DNA of 43,300 nt from Acrocarpospora macrocephala (GTDB lineage Bacteria; Actinomycetota; Actinomycetes; Streptosporangiales; Streptosporangiaceae), in contig NZ_BLAE01000086.1 of the NCBI RefSeq assembly GCF_009687865.1, positions 4,536-47,835 of the forward strand, written 5' to 3'. Positions within the stretch are counted from its first letter, which is position 1. The number at the start of each line of letters is the position of its first letter. Below the pieces are notes generated by a model. The model ran no database searches and was not told the origin of the DNA. It saw nothing but the letters and a program-made list of their open reading frames with translations. Shown here piece after piece: positions 24,069 through 31,948 of this stretch. A program made the translations under genes and the position numbers.

Positions 24069-25222
24069 CGCGCCACCCGGTTGCGCGCCACGAGCTGGCG
24101 GACGATGACGTTCTTCAGGATCTCGTTGGTGCCCTCGCCGACGATCATCAGCGGCGCGTCTCGGAAGTAGCGCTCGACATCGAACTCGGTGGAGTAGCCG
24201 TAGCCGCCGTGGATGCGGACCGCGTCCAGCGCGATCTTCATCGCGGTCTCCGACGCGAACAGCTTGGCCATCCCGGCCTCCATGTCCGCGCGACCACCGT
24301 CGTCGTACCGGCGCGCCGCGTACTGGACCAGCTGCCGCGCCGCGGTCAGCTGGGTCACCATGTCGGCCAGGTAGTTCCCGACGGACTGGTGCTTCCAGAT
24401 CGGCTGGCCGAAACTCTCCCGTTCCTGGCTGTACTTGAGCGCATCCTCCAAGGCAGCGCGGCCGACGCCGAGGGCACGGGATGCGACCTGGATCCGTCCG
24501 ATCTCGAGACCGCGCATCATCTGACCGAAGCCGCGGCCCTCCTCGGTCCCGAGCAACGACGTCGCCGGGACTCGGAGGTCGTCGAAGGCCAGCTCGCAGC
24601 TCTCGACGCCCTTGTAGCCGAGCTTGGGGAGGTCACGTGACACCGAGAAGCCGGGACCCTTCTCGACCAGCAGGATGCTCATCCCGCTGTGCGTCGGCTG
24701 CGCATCGGGGTCGGTCAGGCACAGCAGCGCGATGAGTTGTGAGCGCCGGGCGTTGGTGATCCAAGTCTTCGACCCGTTGATGACGTAGTCGTCGCCGTCC
24801 CGGCGAGCGACGGTGCGCATCGCCTGCAGGTCGGATCCACCGCCGGGCTCGGTCAGCGCCATCGTCGCCCGGATCTCACCGGTTGTCATCCGCGGCAGGT
24901 AGTGGTCCTGCTGCTCCTGGGTGCCGAAGTTGACGAGGAGCTTCGCCACGACGCTGTGGCCGCCCATGGCACCGGCAAGGCTCATCCAGCCGCGCGCCAA
25001 CTCCTCGGTCACCGCGGCGTAGCAGGGTGTGGACACCCCCGCGCTGTTCCACGGCTCGGGGATCGCGAGACCGTAGATCCCCATCAACTTCATCTGCTCG
25101 ATGAGCGTCTCGGGGTAGGTGTCGGCGTGCTCGAGATCCCGGACGACCGGCTTGACCTGCCGGTCGACCCAGTCCCGCACCACCGACACGATGGCGGACT
25201 CTTCGGCGTTCAGCTCGTACAT
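24065..25222 (-). CDS. Acyl-CoA dehydrogenase
   Basis: This 385-residue flavoenzyme of the acyl-CoA dehydrogenase family should introduce an alpha-beta double bond. It has the N-terminal helical domain, the middle motifs ATMALTEPGGGSDLQAMRT and VINGSKTWITNA, and the C-terminal domain with RIQVASRALGVGRAALEDA, VRIHGGYGYSTEFDVER and the catalytic glutamate in IVGEGTNEI (Glu363). FAD and ETF would be cofactor and acceptor. Lying before CitE, CaiB and the hydratase, it could oxidise a methylsuccinyl-CoA-like thioester to a mesaconyl- or itaconyl-CoA-like product (inference). It starts 9 bp after the permease stop. Confidence 0.95.
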   Translation of the reverse strand: MYELNAEESAIVSVVRDWVDRQVKPVVRDLEHADTYPETLIEQMKLMGIYGLAIPEPWNSAGVSTPCYAAVTEELARGWMSLAGAMGGHSVVAKLLVNFGTQEQQDHYLPRMTTGEIRATMALTEPGGGSDLQAMRTVARRDGDDYVINGSKTWITNARRSQLIALLCLTDPDAQPTHSGMSILLVEKGPGFSVSRDLPKLGYKGVESCELAFDDLRVPATSLLGTEEGRGFGQMMRGLEIGRIQVASRALGVGRAALEDALKYSQERESFGQPIWKHQSVGNYLADMVTQLTAARQLVQYAARRYDDGGRADMEAGMAKLFASETAMKIALDAVRIHGGYGYSTEFDVERYFRDAPLMIVGEGTNEILKNVIVRQLVARNRVAR

Positions 25223-25231
25223 TCCATGCTC

Positions 25232-26275
25232 CTATCGTCGGGCCGCGCCGGTCAGGCGACGGTGGGTCAGCAGCGACGAGACCGCGACTGCCACGATGAC
25301 CGCGCCACCGTTGAACACCGGCTCGACCCAGTCCGCGGCACCGGCCAGGGTCAGGCCGTTGATGCTGATAGCCACGAAGAACACCCCGACGAGCGTCCCG
25401 GCGACGGTGTAGCGGCCGGGCCTGATCGTCGTCGAGCCGAGGAAGATCGCCGCCAGAGCAGGCAGCAGGTAGCCGACGCCGACGCCGGAGGCCGCGCTGC
25501 CAGTACGGGCGAGCAGCAATGCACCGGCCAGGCCCGCGAGCGCACCCGACGCGACGAAGCTGAGGGCGACCGTCCGCTGGACCGGGAGGCCGACGAGGTG
25601 CGCGGCCGACTCATTGACTCCGACCGAGAGCAGCCGCCGGCCGAAGACCGTCAGGCCCAGCAGGAACGACACGCCCAGCGCGACCGCGACCACGAGGATT
25701 ACCGGCCGCGGAAGGCCCAGCCAGAGTCCGTTCCCGAAGTTCGTGAGCGCCTCGGGCACACCCACGATCGTCCGGTAGCCCGACCAACTGGCGGCCACCC
25801 CGCCGAGCAGGGTCGCCATCCCCAGGGTGATGACCAGCGAGTTCGCACGGCAGTAGGCGACCAGCACCCCGTTGGCCAGGCCGATGATCGCGCCGGTCCC
25901 GACGGCGAGGCCAATGCCGACCAGGATGGGGAGGTCCATCGAGGTGGTGGCCTTGGCCGCCGCGATCGACGTCAGCGCGACGATCGCCCCAACCGAGAGG
26001 TCGAATCGGTGGGCGACCAGCGGGATCAGCGCGGCAAGCGCGACCAGGATCAGCACCGACTCGTTGGCCGCGATGTTGCGGAAGTTCGATGTGGTCGGGA
26101 ACGTCGCCGAGGTCGCCGGGTTGAGCGCGAAGTAGGCGGCCACTCCCGCCAGCAGGATCACGAGCCCGAAGCGCTCGGCGACGCGCAGCGACGCGGTGAA
26201 CGGTTGACGCTGCGGCACCTCCTCGATGTCTGGACTCACGGCGCGCGTCACGCTCTGGCCGTCATGCGATGTCAT
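25232..26275 (-). CDS. CUT2-type (RbsC-like) ABC importer permease
   Basis: This 347-residue membrane subunit has eight to ten hydrophobic segments (for example FGLVILLAGVAAYFAL, SVLILVALAALIPLVA, LVITLGMATLLGGVAASW, PVILVVAVALGVSFLL, AGALAGLAGALLLARTG, LLPALAAIFLGSTTI, GTLVGVFFVAISINGL). The BPD_transp_2 signature regions include LSVGAIVALTSIAAAKATT and NSLVITLGMATLLGG. It forms the channel of the importer with the ATPase (4-bp overlap) and the lipoprotein. Family members carry sugars, but CUT2 systems for other small molecules exist and the catabolic partners here are not sugar enzymes. Confidence 0.93.
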   Translation of the reverse strand: MTSHDGQSVTRAVSPDIEEVPQRQPFTASLRVAERFGLVILLAGVAAYFALNPATSATFPTTSNFRNIAANESVLILVALAALIPLVAHRFDLSVGAIVALTSIAAAKATTSMDLPILVGIGLAVGTGAIIGLANGVLVAYCRANSLVITLGMATLLGGVAASWSGYRTIVGVPEALTNFGNGLWLGLPRPVILVVAVALGVSFLLGLTVFGRRLLSVGVNESAAHLVGLPVQRTVALSFVASGALAGLAGALLLARTGSAASGVGVGYLLPALAAIFLGSTTIRPGRYTVAGTLVGVFFVAISINGLTLAGAADWVEPVFNGGAVIVAVAVSSLLTHRRLTGAARR

Positions 26276-27810
26276 TTCGGTGCCTTCTCATGCTGGTAGA
26301 CGTTCTCGAAGATCCAGTGCCGCGTGATGCGGTCACCCGAGGCCTCGCACGTGACCCGACCGTCGACGAGGACGATCACCCGGTCCGCCAGGTAGAGCAG
26401 CTCGTCGAGGTCCGACGTCGCAAGGAGCACGCCTGCGCCAGCGGCGACTGCCGCGTCGATCTGTGCGTAGATGTCGGCCCGTGCGCCGACGTCAACCCCC
26501 TGCGTCGGCTCGTCGAGGAGCAGCACAGCTGGGGAGGTCCTCATGGCTCGGGCAATGATGGCCTTCTGCTGGTTCCCCCCGGAGAGCCTGGAGATGGGCG
26601 CATCGATGGCCCCCTTGATCCCGTAGGCAGCCACGTCCCGCTCGGCGTCGCGGCGTTCGGCGGAACGGCGCAGCCACCCGCCGCGTCGGTACCGGCCGAC
26701 CGTGGTCGCCGAGAGGTTGTCGGAGACCGAGAGGCTCTGGAACGCCGCATCGCGACCCCGTTCCTCGGGGACCATGGCCAGCCCCTTGGCGATCGCGTCC
26801 GCGACGTGGCCTCGGCGCACGGGCAGGCCGGCTACCTCCACCGACCCGCTGCGGGGGCGGACCGCGCCGAAGATGTTCTGCAACAGGCTGGTTCTACCGC
26901 TTCCGACCAGTCCGGCCAGGGCGACAGCCTCGCCCGAGTTGACATCGAACGAGATGTCCTTCAAGGGGCCGCCGGTGAGTCCGCGCACCGACAGCACCAC
27001 GGCGTCCGACGCGGTACGGCTCACCCGGTTGACGTCCTCGGGAGCATGTCCGGCGATGCTGGCGACCAGGCCGGCTCGATCGTGCTCCGCGGCCGGGCGG
27101 GTGTCGACGTGTCTCCCGTCGCGGAGCACCGTGATCGTGTCGGCGTATGTGAGCACCTCGTCGAGGCGGTGCGTGACGTAGAGGATGCTCTGTCCCTGCT
27201 GGCTATAGGACTTCAGCCGCCGCAGCAGCCCCTCGACCTCGTCCGCAGGCAGGCGGGTCGTCGGCTCATCGAGGACGAGGAGCCCCACCCCTCCCGCGTC
27301 ACGGTCGCGGAGGCACCTGGCGATCGCGACCAGCGTCTGATCGGCCGGTCGCAGGTCGCGAACAGCTGTCCGCGCGTCGACCTCCGCACCGAGACCGTCC
27401 AGGAGTCGCTGCACGGAGCGGTGCGCCTCCCCCCAGTCGAGCCCGCCGGCCCTGCGCGGGTACGACGACCCAGCCAGGACGTTCTCGGTGACGGTCAGCT
27501 GCGGGAACAGGCCCAGATCCTGATGGACGAACCTGATGCCGGACTCCCGCGACCAACGTGGCGAGAGTCGCTCGACGTCGAAGGTCGCGTCGCCCAGTCG
27601 CAGAGATCCGCCCCGATCGGCGCCGTACACGCCCGCGAGGATCTTGATCAGCGTGGACTTGCCCGATCCGTTACCGCCGACCAGAGCGTGGAAGTGACCG
27701 GGCTCGATCGAGAAGCTGACGTCGGCCAAGGCTCTCGTGCCCGGGAAGGTCTTCGACACCCCGACGAGCGACAGCGCGCTCGCCGAGGCGTCGACGGTGG
27801 CGTCGAACAC
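26272..27810 (-). CDS. CUT2-type (RbsA/MglA-like) ABC importer ATPase with two nucleotide-binding domains
   Basis: This 512-residue tandem ATPase has a first domain with Walker A VGGNGSGKSTLIKILAG and Walker B LLVLDEPTTRLPADE. The second has a modified Walker A GLVGSGRTSLLQNIFG (Arg for Lys, usual in the CUT2 C-terminal domain), signature LSGGNQQKAIIARAM and Walker B VLLLDEPTQGVDVGARADIY. The first-domain signature is weak (LRPADQTLVAIAR in place of LSxGxQQ). GTG 27810 directly abuts the lipoprotein stop. It energises uptake of the substrate bound by that lipoprotein. Confidence 0.95.
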   Translation of the reverse strand: MFDATVDASASALSLVGVSKTFPGTRALADVSFSIEPGHFHALVGGNGSGKSTLIKILAGVYGADRGGSLRLGDATFDVERLSPRWSRESGIRFVHQDLGLFPQLTVTENVLAGSSYPRRAGGLDWGEAHRSVQRLLDGLGAEVDARTAVRDLRPADQTLVAIARCLRDRDAGGVGLLVLDEPTTRLPADEVEGLLRRLKSYSQQGQSILYVTHRLDEVLTYADTITVLRDGRHVDTRPAAEHDRAGLVASIAGHAPEDVNRVSRTASDAVVLSVRGLTGGPLKDISFDVNSGEAVALAGLVGSGRTSLLQNIFGAVRPRSGSVEVAGLPVRRGHVADAIAKGLAMVPEERGRDAAFQSLSVSDNLSATTVGRYRRGGWLRRSAERRDAERDVAAYGIKGAIDAPISRLSGGNQQKAIIARAMRTSPAVLLLDEPTQGVDVGARADIYAQIDAAVAAGAGVLLATSDLDELLYLADRVIVLVDGRVTCEASGDRITRHWIFENVYQHEKAPK

Positions 27811-28971
27811 TCAGTCCACGCCCCAGATCTTCTTGTAGTTTCCCTGGTAGTTCGACGACTTCGGGTTGCCGTCGTAGACATCTCCCTCCGGGAGGTGGTC
27901 GGCGTCCATGCTTCCGATACCCGTGCCAGAGTCCACCTGGTCGACACCGGCGAACAGGCGGTTCAGCCCGTCGGCGGCGGCCCAGCCGGTCCACGTCAGC
28001 GGTCGACCGACCGCGTACGACTGGGTCCCCTTACGGATCAGTTCGATCGACGAGGGCACGCCTTCGTTGCCGGTGAGCAGGAGTCCGTCCCGACCGCTCT
28101 TGCGGGCCTGGTCGACTGCGGCGCCGACGCCCAGGGTGATCGCGGAGTCCGCGGGAACCATGACCACGCCGGCATTCGGGTGCTTCTGCAGCGCTGCCGT
28201 GGCCTTGCCCTGGAGCTTGCCACCGAAGAGGTCACCGGCAGTGAACGGGACCTCGTGCACGAGGCAACCGCCGCATTCGGCGAGCCGCTCCGCCTGCGCG
28301 TCGCCGACGAGCCGGAGGGTGGCATTGTCGTCCTGGCGCATCAGGATGATCTCGGCCTTGCCGTCGGTCTCGGCGATCACCCAGTCGGCGATCGTCGGGC
28401 CGACGAAAGTGCTCATGTAGTCCTCGTACGAGATCAGGTCGTCGTTGAACCGCAGGTATTCATCGAACAGCGGCTTTCCGCCGCCGCTGAACTTGTCGTC
28501 GCAGTCGAGTGCGTTGCCGCCGAAGACCTTCACGCCCACGCCCTGCACGTGCTCGATCGAGGCCTTCACCATCGAGCAGTCGACGCCGAACAGTGCGACC
28601 GCATCCACCGATGCGGCGGCTGCTGCGCGCAGCTGGGCGTTGTAGACCGCTGGATCGGCCTTGCCGTCTACGAGCTTGACGTCCCACCCCAGGGCTTCCG
28701 AGGCCGCCACGAAGCCCTCGGCGGGGAGTACGCAGCCCGCTGCCTGGGTGCTGCAGGCGAGCGCCCACACGGTCTTGCCCTCCTGCGCTGAGGGCCCGTC
28801 AGCAGGCAGCGCACGGTCGGTGCCCGCGAACGCCGCCGCTGTGGCAGCCTTCGCCTTGTCGATCACGTCGGTGCTCGTCGACCCGGCAGAGTCGCTCGAG
28901 GACCCCCCGCACCCGGCCAGAACCAGCGCCAGGAGCGGCGCGCACAGCGCCGCGATACGAGTTCTCTTCAT
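27811..28971 (-). CDS. Substrate-binding lipoprotein of the CUT2-type importer
   Basis: This 386-residue exported lipoprotein has signal MKRTRIAALCAPLLALVLAGC with lipobox LAGC, then a Ser/Gly linker and a type I periplasmic-binding fold (Peripla_BP_4 class). Recognisable blocks are KTVWALACSTQAAG, GFVAASEALGWDVKLVDGKADPAVYNAQL, VDAVALFGVDC and SGRDGLLLTGNEG. Its cysteine content (Cys in ACSTQAAGC, GVDCS, LDCDD, ECGGC) is unusual for this family and may form disulfides. It is the first gene of operon 1; the start has GGAG 6 nt upstream. The ligand is not a recognisable sugar class. Confidence 0.92.
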   Translation of the reverse strand: MKRTRIAALCAPLLALVLAGCGGSSSDSAGSTSTDVIDKAKAATAAAFAGTDRALPADGPSAQEGKTVWALACSTQAAGCVLPAEGFVAASEALGWDVKLVDGKADPAVYNAQLRAAAAASVDAVALFGVDCSMVKASIEHVQGVGVKVFGGNALDCDDKFSGGGKPLFDEYLRFNDDLISYEDYMSTFVGPTIADWVIAETDGKAEIILMRQDDNATLRLVGDAQAERLAECGGCLVHEVPFTAGDLFGGKLQGKATAALQKHPNAGVVMVPADSAITLGVGAAVDQARKSGRDGLLLTGNEGVPSSIELIRKGTQSYAVGRPLTWTGWAAADGLNRLFAGVDQVDSGTGIGSMDADHLPEGDVYDGNPKSSNYQGNYKKIWGVD

Positions 28972-29328
28972 CCCATCTCCTCGGTTCTTGCGGCCGCTGG
29001 TCCTGTAACCGTGCCGTCTTGTGGCAGGTCGATCGATTCATCCGAGTGGCTCGATCGAGCTCTTCGGCACACCCCATGCCGACTACGTCCAGCCCAATGA
29101 ACGTGATGTGGCCCACAGTGGGGTACCGTGAGCGGTATCGTAGGAACGATTCTGGTACCACGTCAACCCTGTCGCCACGCGCTCCGCACGCATCGGCAGC
29201 GGGTTTCGGGCACGCCTGGCCACCGTCGCAGGAGCGGGTTGTCCCGTTCGCACGCGCCGATCAGACGACGGATTCAGGGCACGCGGCAGCACCAGGAGCT
29301 GCGCGGTACGGCGTCAGGGACGCGGCGT
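28972..29328. other. Intergenic region with operon 1 promoter, otherwise no gene seen
   Basis: This 357-bp gap separates the lipoprotein start from the TetR stop. About 28972-29130 would be a ~160-nt 5' leader of operon 1, in which I see no known riboswitch. The promoter and operator lie at 29122-29166. In 29167-29328 I see neither a gene nor a clear hairpin. Confidence 0.6.
29122..29166 (-). promoter_or_regulatory. Operon 1 promoter with GGTACC/GGTATC operator (site 1)
   Basis: On the minus strand TTGACG (29166-29161), an 18-bp spacer and TACGAT (29142-29137) form a good promoter. Overlapping it on the plus strand is a 38-bp element (29122-29159): GGTACC, then GAGC, GGTATC, 14 bp, GGTACC. 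GGTATC-N14-GGTACC is an inverted repeat (GGTAYC/GRTACC), and the first GGTACC is an extra half-site 12 bp away. The same layout occurs before operon 2. Confidence 0.72.
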
Positions 29329-29907
29329 TCAGGCCAGTCCGCGACGGCAGAAGTGCCCGAACAGCTCCAGTGCGTCACCGCGTGAGGCGCCGACCCGATC
29401 GAGGACTTCGGGGTCCCGCAAGCGCCGGATCACGGCACCGAGCATCTCCGCCCACAGGGCGGGTGTCCCTTCGGTCACCTCGCCCCTCTGCATCGCCTTG
29501 CGGACGATGCTCTCGAGCTCGCGGATAGCGATCTCCTGGTGCCGGTCGTAGACGTGCCGGGTCGGTGCGTAGTTCTCGACGTCGTGGATGAACTGGCGGC
29601 TGGCGCGCCGGTTGCGTTCGACCGACGCCGACAGGTAGGCCTCGATCTGATCGTGGACCCCGGCGGCGTCTTGCGCCCGCCGCAACGCGTCCTTACCCAT
29701 GCCGTTGAAGAATCGGTCGATGACGCCGACCACGACCTCCTCCTTGCTCTGGCCGAGCTGGTAGAGCGTGCGACGCGAGGTGTGCGCCAGCCCCGCCATG
29801 TCACCGATTGTGAGGTGGCGGAAGCCCTCGGCGAGGAAAACCTCCTGAAGCGCATTGAGGACGTCGGCCTGCCGGGCTGAGAGCAGGTTCGGTCTCACAT
29901 CGCTCAT
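29329..29907 (-). CDS. TetR-family regulator of the catabolic operons
   Basis: This 192-residue TetR-family protein has its helix-turn-helix in SARQADVLNALQEVFLAEGFRHLTIGDMAGLAHTSRRTLYQLGQSKEEVV (residues ~10-60) and a helical ligand domain (DQIEAYLSASVERN, TRHVYDRHQEIAIRELESIVRKAMQRGEV). It lies downstream of operon 2 on the same strand and upstream of operon 1. Core half-sites of the same type occur before its own start and before both operons, so it is the likely shared repressor, perhaps released by an acyl-CoA intermediate (inference). Confidence 0.9.
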   Translation of the reverse strand: MSDVRPNLLSARQADVLNALQEVFLAEGFRHLTIGDMAGLAHTSRRTLYQLGQSKEEVVVGVIDRFFNGMGKDALRRAQDAAGVHDQIEAYLSASVERNRRASRQFIHDVENYAPTRHVYDRHQEIAIRELESIVRKAMQRGEVTEGTPALWAEMLGAVIRRLRDPEVLDRVGASRGDALELFGHFCRRGLA

Positions 29908-29957
29908 TCAGCACCTTGATCCCACGGTGGACGCCGGGCGGCCGACACGAGCGCACG

Positions 29958-29985
29958 GCGGTACTTTCCTGGCGAGGAGGATACC
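29958..29985. promoter_or_regulatory. Third copy of the operator core (site 3), upstream of tetR
   Basis: GCGGTA (29958-29963), 16 bp and GATACC (29980-29985) repeat the arms and the exact 28-bp span of the cores in sites 1 and 2. It lies about 50 bp upstream of the TetR start, as expected for autoregulation. The extra half-site and a clear -35/-10 are missing, so confidence is lower. Confidence 0.5.
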
Positions 29986-30025
29986 AGCGCCGCATCGTCG
30001 CCTCGTCGCCTCGTCGCCAGGTTGA

Positions 30026-30985
30026 TCACTTGCCCTGGTGGCGCTGTCGCCACCGCGCCATCTCCGCGAACAGCTCGGTCGCCTGGGAGACCGGCGTTTC
30101 AGGGCGGGCACCCCGGTAGGCGTTGTAGACGGTGACCACCACCCGCTCCGCCTGCGGCCAGCGCGCGTAGGGCCCGAGATCGAGATGCTCGACGGCTTCG
30201 CGCCAGGAGCGGCCCGCTGCCAGCGAGGCGTCGACCCCGTCGCGAACCACCGCCAGGTAGTCGCGCATCGTGAGGATGCCGTCGACATCGGTCACGGCCC
30301 CGTGTCCGGGGACGACGACCTCAGGCCCCAGCTCGATCATGCGGTCGCATGCGGCGATCCAGCTCGATATGGAGTCTGCCCACATGATCGGCGTACCACC
30401 GTTGAACAGCAGGTCGCCGGTGAAGAGAACCCCGCAGTCGGGGACGAAGGCGACCGCATCGCCGTGTGTGTGTGCCGGCCCCAGCCGACGGAGCTCGACC
30501 AGACGTCCCCCGACGTCGACGGTGCGTGCCTCGTCGAATGTCGTGTCGGGGCCGCGCAGGATGATCCCGTCGAAGGCGAACGCGCCGAAGCAGTGCTGAA
30601 AGAACTCCGACAGGAGCGGCTCGTGATCGCCCGCCACCAGACCGGCCAGCCGCTCGGGGGTCGTACCATGTCGCATCTCGTGCTCGGTGTCAGCCGTCGC
30701 ATGGATCGTCACCTCGGGTCCCAGCAACTGGTTGCCGAAGCAATGGTCTCCGTTCGCGTGGGTGTTCAGCGCAGCACGGATCGGGTGTTCCTCGGTCACC
30801 GAAGTCATCGCCTCGAACATCTCCCCGGTCAGCTCCAGGTCGAAGAGCGTGTCGATGAGGAAGGACTCCCCCTCCCCTCGGACCAGTCCCGCGTTGCTCC
30901 AACCCCACCCACCATCGGGCAGCAGCCACGCCCAGACGTCCTCGGCCACACGATGCAGCCCACGTGTGTACTCGACCACATTCAC
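30026..30985 (-). CDS. Metallo-beta-lactamase-fold hydrolase
   Basis: This is a ~319-residue MBL-fold hydrolase. The metal motif is THANGDHCFGNQ (residues 75-86), where Asn78 replaces the usual second His of HxHxDH. Further ligands are in GPAHTHGDAVAFVPD and FTGDLLF, and the C-terminal His is in VVVPGHGAVTD. GTG 30985 is chosen because AAGGAG sits 5 nt upstream and the domain starts there; the longer frame to 31147 would overlap the FAH gene. It starts 8 bp after the FAH stop, as the last gene of operon 2. It probably opens a lactone or thioester in the pathway (inference). Confidence 0.85.
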   Translation of the reverse strand: MNVVEYTRGLHRVAEDVWAWLLPDGGWGWSNAGLVRGEGESFLIDTLFDLELTGEMFEAMTSVTEEHPIRAALNTHANGDHCFGNQLLGPEVTIHATADTEHEMRHGTTPERLAGLVAGDHEPLLSEFFQHCFGAFAFDGIILRGPDTTFDEARTVDVGGRLVELRRLGPAHTHGDAVAFVPDCGVLFTGDLLFNGGTPIMWADSISSWIAACDRMIELGPEVVVPGHGAVTDVDGILTMRDYLAVVRDGVDASLAAGRSWREAVEHLDLGPYARWPQAERVVVTVYNAYRGARPETPVSQATELFAEMARWRQRHQGK

Positions 30986-30993
30986 CAGCTCCT

Positions 30994-31929
30994 TTAGAAT
31001 CCGGACGGCAGACGGTGGACCGGGACACCGGGGACGACTCTCTGCTCCGTACGCCCCAGGAGGTCGCCCCCCAGGGAGACCACGTCCCCCGGCCTCAGCC
31101 AACGATCGAATGTGTCGGGATCCCCCGTGAGGTGCTCCAGCAGACACCCGCCGGGCAGGGTGCCGGAGCCGATGACGTCACCGGGGCGCAGATCGGTCCC
31201 CCGCGAGACATAGGAGACGATCTCGGCGAACGTCCAGTCCATGCCGGCGAGCGTCCCCCGAGCGATCTCCTGCCCGTTCACCGACGCCCAGATCTCCAGG
31301 TCCAGCGCGCCGTCGCGCACCGAGTCCGCGATCTCCTCGGCGGTGACCAGCCACGGACCCAGGGTCAGACCTGAGTCCTTGCCCTTCCCCTGCCCGATTC
31401 CCAGCGCCGTGTCGAGCCGCTGCAGGTCGCGCGCCGTCCAGTCGCAGAACAGGGTGTAGCCGACGATGGCCTCCTGCGCGGCACGCAGGCCGAGGTCGCG
31501 ACCCGTCCTACCGATGACGGCACCGACCTCGAGCTCGAAGTCGAACCAGCGCGAGCCGGGTGCCATCGGCACCTCGTCGTAGGGCCCGAGGACGGAGGAC
31601 GGGTTCCCGAAGTAGAACGCCGGCACCTGGTGCCACACCTCCTCCAGATGAGGATCCCGACCGTAGGCACGGCGGCAGCCCCGGACATGGTCGAGGAACC
31701 CAACAGTGTCGCGGACCGAAGGCGGGCGCGGTATCGGCGAGACGAGGTGGCACTTGTCGAGCGGCAGTACGTCGGACGGCGACCGCCGCAGGCGCGCAGC
31801 GACCTCTGCCACCTCGCCGCCGTCGATCACCTCGATCAGGCCGGGCCCCCTGTCGTGCAGGTGGACGTCGTCCCCGACGATGAGCCCGACGCGCTCCTCG
31901 CCCTCGAGTTCGCAGGTCACCCAGCGCAT
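30994..31929 (-). CDS. Fumarylacetoacetate hydrolase (FAH) family protein
   Basis: This 311-residue FAH-superfamily enzyme starts MRWVTCELEG (ATG 31929). The metal-binding FDFELEVGAVIG, the segments TLFCDWTARDLQ and GKGKDSGLTLGPWLVT, and the terminal GDVIGSGTLPGG with RPGDVVSL identify the family. Members hydrolyse C-C bonds in diketo acids, decarboxylate or isomerise hydroxydienoates, or act as acylpyruvases. Here it could cleave a beta-diketo product of the pathway. The upstream frame to 32103 overlaps the amidohydrolase and is not used. Confidence 0.9.
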   Translation of the reverse strand: MRWVTCELEGEERVGLIVGDDVHLHDRGPGLIEVIDGGEVAEVAARLRRSPSDVLPLDKCHLVSPIPRPPSVRDTVGFLDHVRGCRRAYGRDPHLEEVWHQVPAFYFGNPSSVLGPYDEVPMAPGSRWFDFELEVGAVIGRTGRDLGLRAAQEAIVGYTLFCDWTARDLQRLDTALGIGQGKGKDSGLTLGPWLVTAEEIADSVRDGALDLEIWASVNGQEIARGTLAGMDWTFAEIVSYVSRGTDLRPGDVIGSGTLPGGCLLEHLTGDPDTFDRWLRPGDVVSLGGDLLGRTEQRVVPGVPVHRLPSGF

Positions 31930-31948
31930 GCTCGTGCCATCCCTCTGC

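Noticed and set aside
26269-28791. 840-codon plus-strand frame over the ABC importer genes
   Set aside because: Low-complexity Arg/Asp/Gly composition and complete overlap with well-supported ATPase and lipoprotein genes on the minus strand.
28972-29130. Riboswitch in the long leader of operon 1
   Set aside because: The ~160-nt leader shows no conserved core of a riboswitch class I know, and no terminator hairpin before the start codon.
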